Positions 1-11,733 of a stretch of DNA of 64,000 bases are shown piece by piece. A model generated the notes under the pieces. The model was given only the letters and a program-made list of their open reading frames with translations, made no database searches and was not told the origin of the DNA. The stretch's first letter is position 1, and each line of letters opens with the position of its first letter. This DNA comes from Psococerastis gibbosa. Its lineage: Eukaryota; Arthropoda; Insecta; Psocodea; Psocidae. A program made the translations under genes and the position numbers. Where the stretch lies: the NCBI GenBank assembly GCA_963971405.1, contig OZ020488.1:2480001-2544000 (forward strand), given 5' to 3'.

Positions 1-976
1 CATACACTCATGCATGGGTAAGCAAGACAAGTATTAAACCTTTTCAAATGGAAGTCGTTCTCAGCTGCCTCACTAAACAGTCTGCTAGAGCTAGAACACT
101 CGGCCTTAATTTACTCTTGTTGCCGTGCTTAATTCATTGTTGTACAATTATTCCGTTCAAACTTTCTTTTGAGATAAATTAGATGTTTTAATTTTCATAC
201 TTCACATTATTTTGCTGTATTTATACAATATAATTAACTGTTACACATATATATATCATTTAATTATCACGTTAACTCGAAATTATTAGTAGGCTATTAG
301 CCTATAATACTCATCCTCAAAGTAGCCCCTACTGACGTCTAAACAGAAAAAAGTTATAATGCCGAAATCTACTACATATTAATTTTATTATAACAATGCG
401 ATGTTTGCCTTTATTTAGTGGAGTTTTGTAATGCCTAAGCACATTTATTATTAATAAGATTCAAAGACGCCACTTCAGTTACCTAACTTATGCTTCCGTA
501 TAATATCTACTGCATTATTGAAATGTAATGTACAGTATAATCTCCAATATTTTCTAACAATGTTGAAGCTTTGGCAGTTGCAATGATACTAATTATTGCG
601 TCTTTGGCACTTTTAATATAAATAAGAAGTATTAATCAGCACAATAAAAAAGAGAAACAAGTAGGCATTGTAACCTTCACTGGTTGTTTCTACTGTATTG
701 TTAATATTTGGCAATAGACCTGTTGTCAGTAAGTTACGTAGGTATAGTACCTACTTTCTATTCACCGCCTGATAAGTCAAGTAATGTAGGCTAGGAGCAA
801 ACCCTATCACTGGCACAGAGAAACTGTAAGGGCTGATTGTAACAATCAAATTAAATTTTCTCAGTTACTTTTTTTACTGTGATGACATGTCATTTGAATC
901 AGTAGATTAGCACTTTTACATTGTCACAATCAGTCTTTACCGTTTCTTTCAGCCTGTGATACGTTTTAATCGTGCT
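1..976. other. AT-rich DNA without recognised gene
   Basis: I see no convincing coding frame, RNA gene or clear inverted repeat in this stretch. It is AT-rich with short poly-A and poly-T runs. Confidence 0.5.
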
Positions 977-980
977 TTAA

Positions 981-1633
981 CGGGGTAATCTGCTTGTGAA
1001 TTTTCCATAAAAAACGCATGGTGTCATTTGTAAGAAACCCACAGGGAGCAACTTGCTACCTGGGACGACAAAAAGAATGTTATTTCATTGCAAAATAATA
1101 TTTTACACGCAATTCAAATGCAATCCTCTTGTAGAAATAAAGTAAAATTCACCTAATGTTATGCGCTTCTTATACGCACCGTATGAGAGTAGGTGAGCTT
1201 AAATTTTATTTCTGTATGAACATTGCAGTTCAATTCCGTCTAAAATATCATTTCACCATGAATTAAAAAAAGTAAAGTAAATTCGTGTCGGGGTGGTACT
1301 ACCCGTGGTACAGGAGTTTTCAGGTTGCATCAACAGCCTCCTGTTTAACCTATCGACAGTCAGGGAAGACTGCCGGGACCGCCGGCTTTACATGCCCTCC
1401 GAAGCATGGTAGTCAGAAGATAAATAATTGTACCACTAGAAAATTTTGGCATTCGGGTGGGACTCGAACCAGTCACCTTCAGGATGATAGTCCGAGTCGT
1501 TAACTCTACGCCATTCTGACTACGCCATGAATTAATATTGTTTTTGTCGTCCCAGATAGCAAGTTGCTCCCTGTGGCTTGTTAAGAATGGCCCCATGTGT
1601 TTCTTATAGGAAATTCAAAAGCAGATTACTCCG
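981..1633. mobile_element. Foldback element with long TIRs and TTAA target duplication
   Basis: The first and last ~95-100 bases are inverted copies of each other. The left arm reads CGGGGTAATCTGC, then a block with CAGGGAGCAACTTGC and GGGACGACAAAAA; the right arm carries the same blocks in reverse. A TTAA lies directly outside each end (977-980 and 1634-1637), which fits piggyBac-type target choice. There is no transposase inside, so it is non-autonomous. The middle holds a tRNA-like SINE on the minus strand. The right TTAA is shared with the TAA flank of the next MITE. Confidence 0.75.
1448..1520 (-). repeat. tRNA-like SINE head
   Basis: Read on the minus strand, this has an A-box-like TGGCGTAGAG and a clean B box GGTTCGAGTCC at tRNA-like spacing. 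The outer stems do not pair, so it is not a working tRNA gene; a tRNA-derived SINE or tRNA pseudogene is more likely. It lies in the loop of the foldback element at 981-1633. Confidence 0.55.
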
Positions 1634-1637
1634 TTAA

Positions 1638-1899
1638 GGCGGCTATTCCACTGGCGATTTTACTTCATATTTGATTTTGTCATAGACGTTTGTTTGTTTT
1701 AAGGAGACTATTAGGCCTATGTAGATGTATTATAAATTAAGTTATAATATGGTAGAGACTTATTAATGATGTCTGCTACCATATTATAACTTAATTTATA
1801 ATAGATAAGTTAAGTATCTACATAAGAGTCTCCATAAAACAAAACAAACGTCAATGTCAAAATCAAATATGAAGTAAAATCGCCGGTGGAATAGCCGCC
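1638..1899. mobile_element. Palindromic MITE with TAA target duplication
   Basis: This 262-bp element folds almost completely on itself. Arms start GGCGGCTATTCCAC and continue through GATTTTACTTCATATTTG and the inner block TTATAATATGGTAG. Perfect TAA lies outside each end (1635-1637 and 1900-1902). The 3-bp target site suggests PIF/Harbinger mobilisation. It inserted at the right edge of the older foldback element. There is no coding capacity. Confidence 0.75.
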
Positions 1900-2155
1900 T
1901 AACTTGACCCATGAATTTGAAAAAGAGCGGGTTTACAAATAAGTAGCATTAAAAAAAACCCTTATCTCATAAGCTAAGCATAGGATAAAATAGAAGTCTT
2001 GCTAGTAAGCTAAATATAACAGCGCACCACAATTCCGACGCATGCGCAGACGCATGGAAGTTGGGGCCTAATGATAGCCATTCAAAAAATAGCAGGGCTG
2101 CCAACATCATTTCCTATTTTCCGTGAATTTTTACTATGGCAGATGACGATCTGTA

Positions 2156-2397
2156 TTAGTTTTTTGGACGAAACAGGGCTGCCCACAGCCCACACAAAAC
2201 TGCCAAAAGTAATCTCCCCAACTTGAACTCGCGTGTTTTGCGTGTGGTCTCGGCAGAGCGAGGGAAAACGACATCGCTTGTTTGTGTCATGAATGCTGCA
2301 GGGTCATTCATACCCCCATTTATTTTTGGGCTGAAGAGAAACCGTCCAGAATTTATAAGCGACTGTCCTATAGGAACCCAAATGGCTGAAGAACCAG
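2156..2397 (+). pseudogene. pogo/Tigger transposase fragment
   Basis: The frame starting near 2223 reads RVVSAERGKTTSLVC followed by an IPPF-type segment. This is the block after the first catalytic Asp in pogo/Tigger DDE transposases; the intact pogo gene at 48570 has the equivalent TSAERGSLVSIC and IPPFFIFP. Only about 60 residues survive, with no helix-turn-helix and no second or third Asp. It runs into an unrelated dispersed repeat at about 2398. Confidence 0.65.
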
Positions 2398-2460
2398 TAG
2401 AATCCGGGCTGATGGGCCGTGGTCGAATTGGAAGTTCACTTTCAATTCGACTAGTATAAT
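2398..2460 (+). repeat. Dispersed repeat shared with 63045-63105
   Basis: The segment beginning AATCCGGGCTGATGGGC is repeated in diverged form at about 63045 (AATCCGGGCTGATGAGAC). Both copies continue into an ATTCGACT block. It is an interspersed repeat, probably short, of unknown class. Confidence 0.4.
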
Positions 2461-2511
2461 ATTTCAACAAGCCCGAAAAAGCAAACAAGTGTTCAAAGAC
2501 CTATTACATAG

Positions 2512-4170
2512 ATGAAGTTGTTATATATGAATGAAGTTTACATTACGAGTCACTTGAAGTTTTGCTTGAACCACGACGAGCCCATTTTCATGGCTAGCTA
2601 CGATGAATTCTTCTGCAAACGACATATCAAGTTGAAAGAGAAGATGAACCAGTTAGCCCCCATCCTCTCATCTGAAATATTGGATCCAATAGGATTCCTT
2701 GAACAATGGGTAACCACAAACATTAGAGTGAAACGAGTAGGAGAAAAGTACAATCTTTGTTTACAATCTGCCATTCTTTCACAGTACATACAGAGAGCAC
2801 ATCTGAATTCCATCCTCCTTCAGAAGAATAAACACACGAAAGAATATCACAAACTTCGACAGGACCGAGATCTTCATTCCATCTATGAAAGAAAGTTACA
2901 GGCCGAGAAGTTAAAAGATCTGTTGTGCAGGAAGCATGTTCCCTTTGGAGAGATGATCTATATAGAAGAATTGATCTGGGCGGATCCTGACCTGATCTTC
3001 ATCTACAACAAAAGCAAGTGGTACTGCTTTCAGACCTCATCTCTCATATGTGTTCTAGATAATTTGCAGAGCAGATTTGCCATTGTATTGTACTGGAAGA
3101 CAGCAGACTTAGGAGGAAAGTACGGGGATATATCTCTTTATAACGAAGGGATGAAATGCATAAGGGCTCTTGAAAGAATCAGGCGCACTAGAGGACAGGA
3201 TTTCTACGACAACTTGAAATCCTGGGAAGCAATGCATACTGGTGATTTGGTGAGAACTCCTCCTGATAGTGGGTTTAAAGTGCTGCTTGATAGTACTCGT
3301 GACGATCTGAAAGCCTTGCAAGTATCTGATTCAGACATAAATACTTTCCTCTTGAGTCACCTTCCCGAGCCTCTGCGTTGGTTTGTGGCACTGGAATTAT
3401 CTGGTATGCAAAAAACTTTTGGACACCCGTATTTGGATGTGGAAGAAGGCTTAAATGTTTTAAAAGGGTTAGGTAGGTTAATAACAGAGATAGACAGGAA
3501 ATTCATCCAAAAATGTGTTCATATGCTTAGATTCACCTTCTGTAAACACTACTATTTGCACCATGGTTACTGGCCGAAGATGATAGTCCCATCTGACCAC
3601 ATTATATACCCGTTTGTAAAAATGGGTCGATGGCTGCCGGAAAGATTGATTCGTAAATTTAAGTCAGGCATCATGAAAGATGTTGAGTTCTTACAAAACC
3701 TTGAATTCAACTATGGGGATGTCACACCGGAGTTGTTGAAAGATTCTGCTCTTGCTGCAGAAAGAGGGCAATGGGCTGCTGAGTTTGATGAGTGCGCGTT
3801 CCGCAATAGATACCATGTTTCTAAACCCAGGCATCCTCCTATGGAGAGGAGGGTTATTGCGAAATATTAAACAAGCACAGAAGAGGACGCAGTGCGGCCC
3901 AAAATCACAAGATGTGACAATGGTCAATGGGACTATGCTAGGGACGCCATAGCCGTGACAGTCCGCAAGGAACGAGAACTTAATCGAAAGGGTCGGGCAT
4001 TCATAAAGCAAACCTTCCACCAAAGGCTGTTTCAAACAGCGTTGGATAACAACATGAAATCTCTATTCACATATTTTCCTCATCAGACCATGTCTGCTAG
4101 TGAATTGACAGTCTTAAAACGCATGTGTGCCACGGTCCAATCCATGGGCGTCCGAAAAGAAAAGAAATAA
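2512..4170 (+). pseudogene. Endogenous viral element: mononegavirus-like L (polymerase) N-terminal part
   Basis: One frame stays open for about 550 codons except for a single TAA at 3868-3870. It resembles the N-terminal part of the large RNA-dependent RNA polymerase (L) of non-segmented negative-strand RNA viruses (Mononegavirales or Jingchuvirales-like). Recognisable pieces are a GHPYLDVEEG block near residue 320 and, after the stop, a KERELNRKGRAF block followed by FPHQTMSASE, which is the conserved region just before polymerase motif A. The frame ends before motif A and before the catalytic GDN motif, so the enzymatic core is missing. It starts close to the expected L N-terminus. No other viral gene was recognised. 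The exact viral family is unsettled. It is a fossil insertion flanked by a pogo fragment and a hAT-like fragment. Confidence 0.75.
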
Positions 4171-4199
4171 TTACAACGAAGCAAGAATTTTGGAAATGA

Positions 4200-4418
4200 T
4201 TGACCCTAAACATTAGAAGTGGAAAATTCACTTCCATTGCTCCGTTGGCGGTAAAGTTTCCATTTGAAGATAAAGAAATTGAATTAATCGAGCAAGAGTA
4301 CAGAGAGCTTGTCACAAGCCAGATTGACATTGGAGAAAGTAACATAAAAACCTGTACAGAATTTTGGAAGGAAGTTGGAAAATACAAAGAGCTGATAGCA
4401 GCTATCAATTTAAATTAA
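4200..4418 (+). pseudogene. hAT-like transposase C-terminal fragment
   Basis: About 70 residues with FPFEDKEIELIEQEYRELV and a later FWKEVGKYK. This pattern of an acidic helix followed by FW..V..YK is typical of the region before the dimerisation domain in some hAT transposases. No catalytic residues or BED finger remain. It begins about 30 bases after the viral L relic ends. The family call rests on short motifs only. Confidence 0.4.
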
Positions 4419-4439
4419 ATTTACCTTCCGCGAATGGAG

Positions 4440-4711
4440 CATTCTTGGAAATAACACATATTTCATCCAAAACCAATGAATGCTACTTTAGGCGATCTTT
4501 GGGAGTGCACAGACAATGGCGTCAAGGTTGCAGAACACTGGGCTCAATTTTTTTTTATGAGACTCACCTCATGAAAAAGTATGGACAGAAAGAATTGTCA
4601 AAATTTCCAGCGTACCAATACACAAAAATACTTCCTGGACGCAATAGCACTCTTGCTTTTTATTACCATGACACGCTAGATGAACTGTCTGTAAATTCAA
4701 TTGCAATCTAG
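4440..4711 (+). pseudogene. Unrecognised ORF remnant
   Basis: A coding-looking stretch ends with a TAG at 4709-4711. The last ~60 residues (HLMKKYGQKELSKFPAYQY and onward) are well composed. Just upstream a different frame reads GDLWECTDNGVKVAEHWA, so the two parts are probably one gene broken in the T run near 4550. I do not recognise the family. It lies 540 bases after the viral L relic, so a viral or a transposon origin are both possible. Confidence 0.3.
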
Positions 4712-7276
4712 AAACTACTAAACACCGTATTGTGATGCATTACATTACCTCAATTAATTAGAATGTAGCTCGAGTGTGGAGCCCAAGTTAGCGACAGGGT
4801 GAATGCGGCTGACAGATTTCATTAGTATCAAACTCAGATAGTTAACTCTCTTGTTTACGTAAATTATCATGACTTCTATAGGCTATGAAAGTTGCCGTCA
4901 ACAGCACAATTTTACTTAACTCAATAAAATACTTCATTCTGCCAACTTTCTTTTGTTTTGCTGTGCATAATGATCATCGGATTTTCCTCAAAACTGTTAC
5001 AGAGTATAGTCGGCACTGCTCGTTCGTCACCTTAAACAGCACAGCTGACAAGGCTTAGCCTGCCACCGCGGCAAGGTCAAACGCGTATGGGGGCCGATAG
5101 CAATAAAAAATTTATGTAACTAAACATAAAAAAAATACCCCCAAGCACGTAGGCAGGCCTAAGCTGGGGGTTCCTGGTAACCAAATATACGATAAATTGT
5201 AGCAGAAATTCAAAAAGCAAATAAAATATTTACCGTCACTATGATTTCATAATTTGTTGACGTTATTATCATCATCCACTGTAATGGTTAAATAGTACGA
5301 TAAGGTTGCGTATACAATTATTTCCCTGGTCTACTACGTCTTCAGGAAACCCAAACTTCAGCAGGTTTTTGTACTTTTGCCAATATTAGCAAAAGTACTT
5401 TTATTTTATTTATATTTTGATACACGCATAAATTACAACTAAAACTACTGTAATAGGCAATAATAGAGTCATTATCGTCGTGAAGGGCATAGAATCACAG
5501 AAACCTGGCAAGTTCCTTGAGCGTAACCGTTGCGTTGGTTGGATGTTATTTCAACCACGAAGCTGCCGTGGCACACAAATACCTTAAGCAATTATTGGTA
5601 ACTGGATGTAGCTGCAAAAGTACGACATCCTTCAAAACATCATAACTTGTAGTGGCTGGACATATTAAATTATCTCGTTTTGGTAACGAAACTATAAATT
5701 TCACTCATAATGTTTGGTGCAGCAATTAGTCGCCCCTGAAGTTGATCCGAAAGAATTTAATGTCCGAAGCATCCCTGGTGAAGCTGTGACCAAGCCAATT
5801 GCAGATCCCATCCACCATACACACGTGGGCCACAGAAAACGGATGATAGTTGAAGCAGTTCTGAGAGGGACGTGTGGCACATTTCTGAAACTGAAATGAT
5901 TGGCGCAGTGCTGAGCGAGAAGCCAAAAGTCCTCGGATTGCGTCTCTAAAGGGGCGTGGATGGCAAATCCAATTGTTACAGTCACCAAATATTACCGCAG
6001 GAAAACCAGACAGCTTTTGTCCTGCTTATTTAAAGATGAACAGCTTGGCGCAGAAACAGTCACACCATGAGAATGTGATAAAACCTCGTAGAGCCAAACA
6101 TGACCTACTTCCATGAGTCGTAAGGTATACTTGTATCGAGCCGCCAAATAATAACAAACTAGAATTCTTGGGTCAATTTAACAAGCACCGTGGAAGCACT
6201 CCGCAGCACAAGACACGAGATCAATAGGAAGGCCGCGGAGGTGGACGGACCTCACAGCTGCTGGAGCAAAAAATGGGCATCTTCCTTGAGGTGTCAGGTC
6301 CAGTTGTATCCAGCCACTGACTTTTTTTTTTTTTTTTAATTACACCATAGCATTAGGCTTCCACCATCAGCTTTCTTGCAGCCCAATACAATTCATAATC
6401 TGGTGAACCTCTGCTATTGACGAGAGCCGGGCACGTCTTAAGGTGTTTTCCGTGCTTTCCAGGTGTCGCAGAAAGGCTCCGCTGCTACACCTATACGGTG
6501 AAGATGTTTTTGAAGGTAGTCATGACCCGTAGTTAACCTAAGTTCCACCACTGACTGGTATCTGGGTAGGTTCTTTGGCGGACTGTCTTTCTTCTGCACT
6601 AGTTTTTCCCACGTTTTTCCAGATCAAATATTACAAAACACTGACAAGGCACTTACCCAATGGTTGGGTCATTTAGCCGAGCCGAGTGGAAGGCACAGTT
6701 GGAGGCCCGTGGAGAAGGTGTGAACGCCAGGCGATAGCAGACATCATACCTTAAAGTTGCATCCTTCAGTTTATATCTTTCCCAGGTATGGTTTTCTTTC
6801 ACTCAGTTGTTCACTTCCAGGGGAAGTACTCATTCAACATCAACACAACTGTCGCAACTGCCTCCACATGTCTTGGACAATCGTTTTTATGGAGGCGGGG
6901 ACCATTGCATTTGGGAACCAACAGGGCGGTCGTCTAAGACATCAAAAATTGCAAACTCATATCGGTGTACCATGCAACTTCGCAGAGGTCGCAGCATCCA
7001 GCTGGGATCTCGATGACAACCAGAACAGCAGTTGAAAGTCCACTATTTACATTATTGAAGGCTTTATTACCAAAATTGAACATAACAAACCAATTTGCAA
7101 ATTAAGTGTTAGAAGAATTAGAGCCAAATTAATACAGTTCTCAAATGAAACGTAATTTTCTGTACACATTTTTAAAATGCCATAACGATCATTATTAAAC
7201 ACTAGAAAAATTCAAAATTCTAGGCAGAATACAAACAATACAAAAACCAAAATATTGAGTAAGAATTTAGCAGCGC
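4712..7276. other. Intergenic DNA with one weak ORF
   Basis: No gene is recognised. A 61-residue frame at 5714-5899 and a 92-residue frame at 6757-7035 look like chance or eroded frames. There is a poly-T run near 6322-6340. Confidence 0.45.
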
Positions 7277-7607
7277 CATAGATTTTAATAATAATACTAT
7301 TGTAGATAGCGAACTCCCCTGCATATTTTAAGCCAGCCGAGATTTCCTAATATTTTCTTTGAAAATTACTTTCAAAAGTTCAATCTTTCAGTTTATTTTC
7401 AGTGGATTTTGATCAATAGTTATATAAAAGACAATACTAACTGAAATTAAATCAAGTTAAAATTTATTTCGTCGAGAAGTACCCATTTATTTAAGAATAG
7501 GTACTTTGCGTTCTTTCTATCCACTTATAACAATGGCGGATGGCTTCACAACACTCCCTACAGAGAGCATGGGAGTTCGCTATCTAGTATTATTATTAAA
7601 ATCTATG
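7277..7607. mobile_element. hAT-like MITE with perfect 8-bp target duplication
   Basis: The 331-bp element has inverted ends CATAGATTTTAATAATAATA, with a second shared block TAGATAGCGAACTCCC a few bases inside. AGCAGCGC is duplicated directly outside both ends (7269-7276 and 7608-7615). An 8-bp duplication is the hAT signature. No coding frame is inside. The target region itself is partly duplicated: the sequence around AATATTGAGTAA and CAGCGCTTAA recurs at about 7763-7846. Confidence 0.75.
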
Positions 7608-9182
7608 AGCAGCGCTTAAAAAAAATAAAAAATAAAAATAAAACGCTATTTCTTGGCCCTGTATACTATTTTCAAAAAACATTACTAGACGGTATTATGT
7701 ACAGCAAAACGCAAAGATGTAGCAGATGTGTTATAAAATACAGTAGACCTATAATTATACAATATTGAGTAATAATTCAGCAGCGCTTAATTAAAATAAA
7801 TAAATAATAAGAGAAACACTATTCCTTGGCTCCGTATACTATTAAAAATAAAAAAATAAAATAAAAATAAAAATCCCACGTACCAGGCCCGGTAAGTGCA
7901 AGAGACTGCATTGTTTTGAGGTCATTCATGAACACCACAGGAGAACCATCATTACAGAATTAATTTAACGCCCTCGCAAATTCTGCGTCAATCCGAAATC
8001 AGCTAAATTTTACTCATCGCTAAAGATAGAAGAGAGAAAACAAATTAAATAATTTTTTGTTACATAAGACACTTAAGTAAATTTTTTTGTAAGTGAAACC
8101 TGACAGAAGGATGTATTTTGTAAAAATTTTGTAAAAAAAAAAAAGTGAAGTAATACTATGTTTTGGTTGGTTGCTTTTAGAAGGACTGTAGCGTCGTCCC
8201 TGGCATTCTGGCCATGCAGGGATGTTAGTTAGTTATGATTTCGTTTAAGTAGACTGCATGGGCCAGTGGTGCCTGTCACGACATTCCGAGTAAATTAAAT
8301 CAGCCGTAGTTAGATTTTCATCCCTCTCTCATCAGCCCCCACATTGGTCAGGGATGGTTGGCAACTTTTCCCAGGTTAGGACGCAACTCATTGTGAGTTA
8401 GCCTCCTTAAATTCTTTGTCGGTAACTTGTGTTACTTAGCAGTAATATTACCAATTTACTGAAAGTGCTCATGTACTTGTCTCCTCGGTGGTCCTTTTAT
8501 GGCGTTCGTTGTTGATCCTGACCTGGGAGTTGGGGGGGAATGTTAGATTTTTTGTATAACTCGTCTTATGCTCGATAGAGCCGCCATTTGTTTATTAGTA
8601 TTGTCGTTAAGGGAAACATGAAAAACCGTAAACTAAAAGCCTTTTACTAAAAAGCTCTAGTTATTCAGATTCTAGACAAAGCTGGTCGATTTTGGGTGGA
8701 AGTTCCTCTCTCAATGGACTCGTTTACAACCTTTCCCCAGGAGTGTATCAGTGATGAACGGCATAGTAGGACCACTGACAGACTTTTAACTCACCCGCTG
8801 GGGGTCTTCCAGTCACTTGTGTGGATACTATTCACAATAAAATTATAGATGTTTAAATTTCTTATCTAAACTGCTGTTGTAGATCAAATAACTTAAAATG
8901 TCTTACTTTTGAAAAATTAAAAACAATCTAACGTATTTTTTTTCATAAATAATTTATTTTACACTATTGACGCAGTAGAAAAAATTTACAGTTCATTGTT
9001 CTAAAATCCGAGTAGATGGTTGTTCCGTATTGTACTTACATATTTAGTAGTGCTTAGGCCTAGTTGTGATTTGCAAGGAGGCAATTTTTTTTTGTTCTGT
9101 TTCTCATGACGCAATTTCACATAAGGTTTTAGTTGTACTCTCACCTTATGTCTTAATAAAGGAATATTTTTTATATTATTAT
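7608..9182. other. Intergenic, repeat-derived
   Basis: A-rich simple sequence occurs around 7618-7640 and 7845-7875. A partial duplication of flanking DNA lies at 7740-7850. No coding gene was recognised. The stretch 8186-8275 is a dispersed repeat annotated separately. Confidence 0.45.
8186..8275 (+). repeat. Dispersed repeat, copy 1 (copy 2 at 33828-33915)
   Basis: TAGCGTCGTCCCTGGCATTC at about 8189 and GGGCCAGTGG further on are found again in the same order and orientation at 33828-33915. The spacing is conserved and divergence is moderate. It is an interspersed repeat of unknown class. Confidence 0.6.
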
Positions 9183-10314
9183 ATGAGTGGCAACAAGCCA
9201 ACAACACCGTTCAAACTCTCCAGCAGCGTCCCCAGAGGAATATTGGAGGAGAGCCATTGTGATACCATATTAGGATGGAATCATTACAGCTTAAGGCTCT
9301 CTGGACACGATGCGTTTTTCCCAAGCGTTCAGGAAAAACGTTGCGTTTTAACGTGCATATACGCGCACCCAGTGAGAAAACGCACCGGTAAAACGCTTGG
9401 ACGCGCTATTTGGAATTCGAAATGAACCGATTTCTTGGAGCATGCGTTTTCTTGTCGGTTAGGCGGGCAGCATGACAAACACAAAATCCCTGCTATTTTG
9501 CTGCTAAAAATGTCTGCTTCCATGATTTGTTTACTATCGAAAGAGACAAAATGGCGGAGCAACTACAACAAGATATTTTGTATGAATTTTTCGATGCGTT
9601 TGAGTCATTTCCGTGCCTCTGGCACACGAAACATTCCAATTATTTTTAAAAATTATGAAAAATTACATGGCAATAACTGTAGCTCCTTAATAAGTCTAAC
9701 ATGGGAGTAATCGTACCGATTTAGTAAAAATCATGATTTAACTTATTGCCTATCATGTCGTTGCTCTTTTTTGAGCTTCATCTGTAGAATTAGGAGCAAT
9801 GCAGCAAATATAGTCTCTTTTCTTCTTCCTTTTGGTCTAGGCATGTTAAAAAATTAGTTTTGCATTGTATTTTTAAGCAAAAATAACAATTAACAAAAAT
9901 GGCGGACTAACGATTTAACTTCGGGAAAAACGCATCGTGTATTGTACCCTTCCCTGCGTTAAAACTGTGCGTTTTGACCTTGGTAAAACGCACCTAGAAC
10001 GCTTGGGAAAAACGCACCGTGTCCAGAGAGCCTTAGAGTCCCGTTTCCCCGAAGAAAACAAGCCATCATTTGACCTGACTCAACTACACCCAGCTGAAAT
10101 GGTGGCTAATCTGGCTTCTTCAGAGCCAAATTGGTATACATCAGATGATAGTCTGAATGAAGCAGCGGCAGAGTTATCGAACAATTTGAAGAAGTTTTTT
10201 TTCGAAATTTTACGGAATAAAAAAGTGAGCGTGAGCCTGAATTGTGGTAAGAACTGTGGAAAAGTAAGCCTGCACAGGGAGAAGATGCAACGAAATCCCA
10301 AAGTTGTTGCTTAA
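9183..10314 (+). pseudogene. hAT-like coding fragment split by a MITE
   Basis: The frame at 9183-9293 (starting MSGNKPTTPFKL) continues in the same frame at 10036-10314 (beginning ESRFPEENKPSFDL) once the MITE at 9294-10032 and one TTA duplicate are set aside. The junction region, with a LESRF-type helix followed by a short LHP block, resembles the middle of some hAT transposases. No catalytic residues can be assigned and the end is degenerate. The continuous frame across the insertion is direct sequence evidence; the family call is weaker. Confidence 0.45.
9294..10032. mobile_element. PIF/Harbinger-like MITE with TTA target duplication
   Basis: The 739-bp element has ends AGGCTCTCTGGACACG and CGTGTCCAGAGAGCC, continuing inward with GCGTTTTTCCCAAGCGTT. 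Perfect TTA lies on both sides (9291-9293 and 10033-10035). The interior is also rich in CGTTTT and AAAACGC inverted blocks, and it codes for no transposase. It interrupts an open frame, so it is younger than that gene. Confidence 0.75.
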
Positions 10315-10351
10315 ATTGAGTTTAGATGATTTGATCTGCCGTCACCCCTAA

Positions 10352-10982
10352 GGCCATCTACACACGGAACTACTGGTTGGTGATGCAACTGCAACCCAAC
10401 TTGGTCCATGACCAGTTGCAGACTGATTGGAAATTTGGCTCCACACACGAAGCTACTCAATACCAACACAAATCGCTCATGTTCAGTACGATCATGGCTA
10501 CCGTAAAACAAGTGTCGGAAGACTCAAGTCATGGGGAAACCATAATATTTTACAATTACATTAGGAGGAGGAGGAGGAGGAGAAGAAGACTAGTCATAAG
10601 TTGTTGGACACACCCATACCTTCATAAACGTTTTCAGAACAGGTGGTTTGTCACTTCTAAAGAGATTCGTGTGATGCAAAATTTCTAGCATTCTACAGAA
10701 TGAGCAAAAAAAGTTAATTAAAACTTGTTAAATTGGTTTCCCTTTTTTGCGAAAGGAAAATAAGAACATCAGGGAGTCCCTCGCGTTTGCAACTGAAACC
10801 ACTTGACGACTAGAAATGCGAGTCGCTTGCAACATGTTGCAAACGGATTTCAGTTGCGTCGCTAACCAGTAGCACCGTGTGTGGCATCCCATTGAATTAC
10901 ACAGGCTGCGACTCAAAGTGAACTGGTTCGTGATTCGCGTCAGTTTTGAGTTCCCTTTGAGTATCTCCGTGTGTAGACGGCC
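10352..10982. mobile_element. PIF/Harbinger-like MITE
   Basis: Ends are GGCCATCTACACACGG and CCGTGTGTAGACGGCC, followed inward by further inverted CAACTGCAA and CAGTTGC blocks. The 3-bp flanks are TAA and TGA, so the duplication is imperfect. A short (AGG)n run lies at 10563-10580. The 103-residue frame inside is not a known protein. Confidence 0.65.
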
Positions 10983-11733
10983 TGAAATGTAATAAGATTT
11001 GTGAAAACTAGCCGCACGTACTGTATACCGCACGTACTGTAGTTACACTAAGTTGTACGTCTAGTACGGACAGCCAGTTCAAGAGAACAAACAAACGTCC
11101 GACCATTTCCTTGTCCGTCCCAAAAAGGCCATCCACACCAACACCCAACTAACTCTCATTGGAATCCGATATTAGAAAGGGTAAACCAATGACAGCGGTC
11201 CAACGATCAAATCACCAGTGCGTATACAACAGGATTCTTTTAAAACGGCACATCGAGCTTATTAACGTATGGGGAATACCTAATAAATCCGAGTAGGTCG
11301 AAAATGCTTTCCTATTTAGCAATTAGTAGATAGATAATATGAATAATTCAATTAGTACAGAAGGCGTAGTGCCCTCTGCAGAAATAAAACTGTAAAGGCG
11401 TGTAGAAAGTGCGAGGCTGCCTTACACGATTAATATTCGGCAAATTTCACAATTAAACAGTTTAACATTGAAAACAAGAGTTATTGACATTAGCCTACTA
11501 ACTTCCATTCTTTTCAATATGGTATCTGTCATAAGTGGCGCCGACTGGGTCATTATCGACCCAGGAACGTAGGAAGGAAAGAAAAACAATGGCAATGGGT
11601 TTTAAGGTGCATTGAGTAAAATATGTGAAAATCATGAAAATCTAAGACCAAAATAATTCTCGTCGCTAATGGGTTAACCCCCTACCCTCCTTCATATACG
11701 AGTCGAAGTCTTTAGAACCCCTCGTGTAGATGC
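10983..11733. other. Intergenic with possible piggyBac end relic
   Basis: A short palindrome CTGGGTC-(6)-GACCCAG near 11545 is followed by CGTCGCTAATGGGTTAA, ending in TTAA at 11674-11677. This resembles the right end of a piggyBac element, but no matching left end was found. The sequence otherwise looks non-coding. Confidence 0.3.

Noticed and set aside
1448-1520. Functional tRNA gene
   Set aside because: A and B boxes are present, but acceptor and T stems do not pair.
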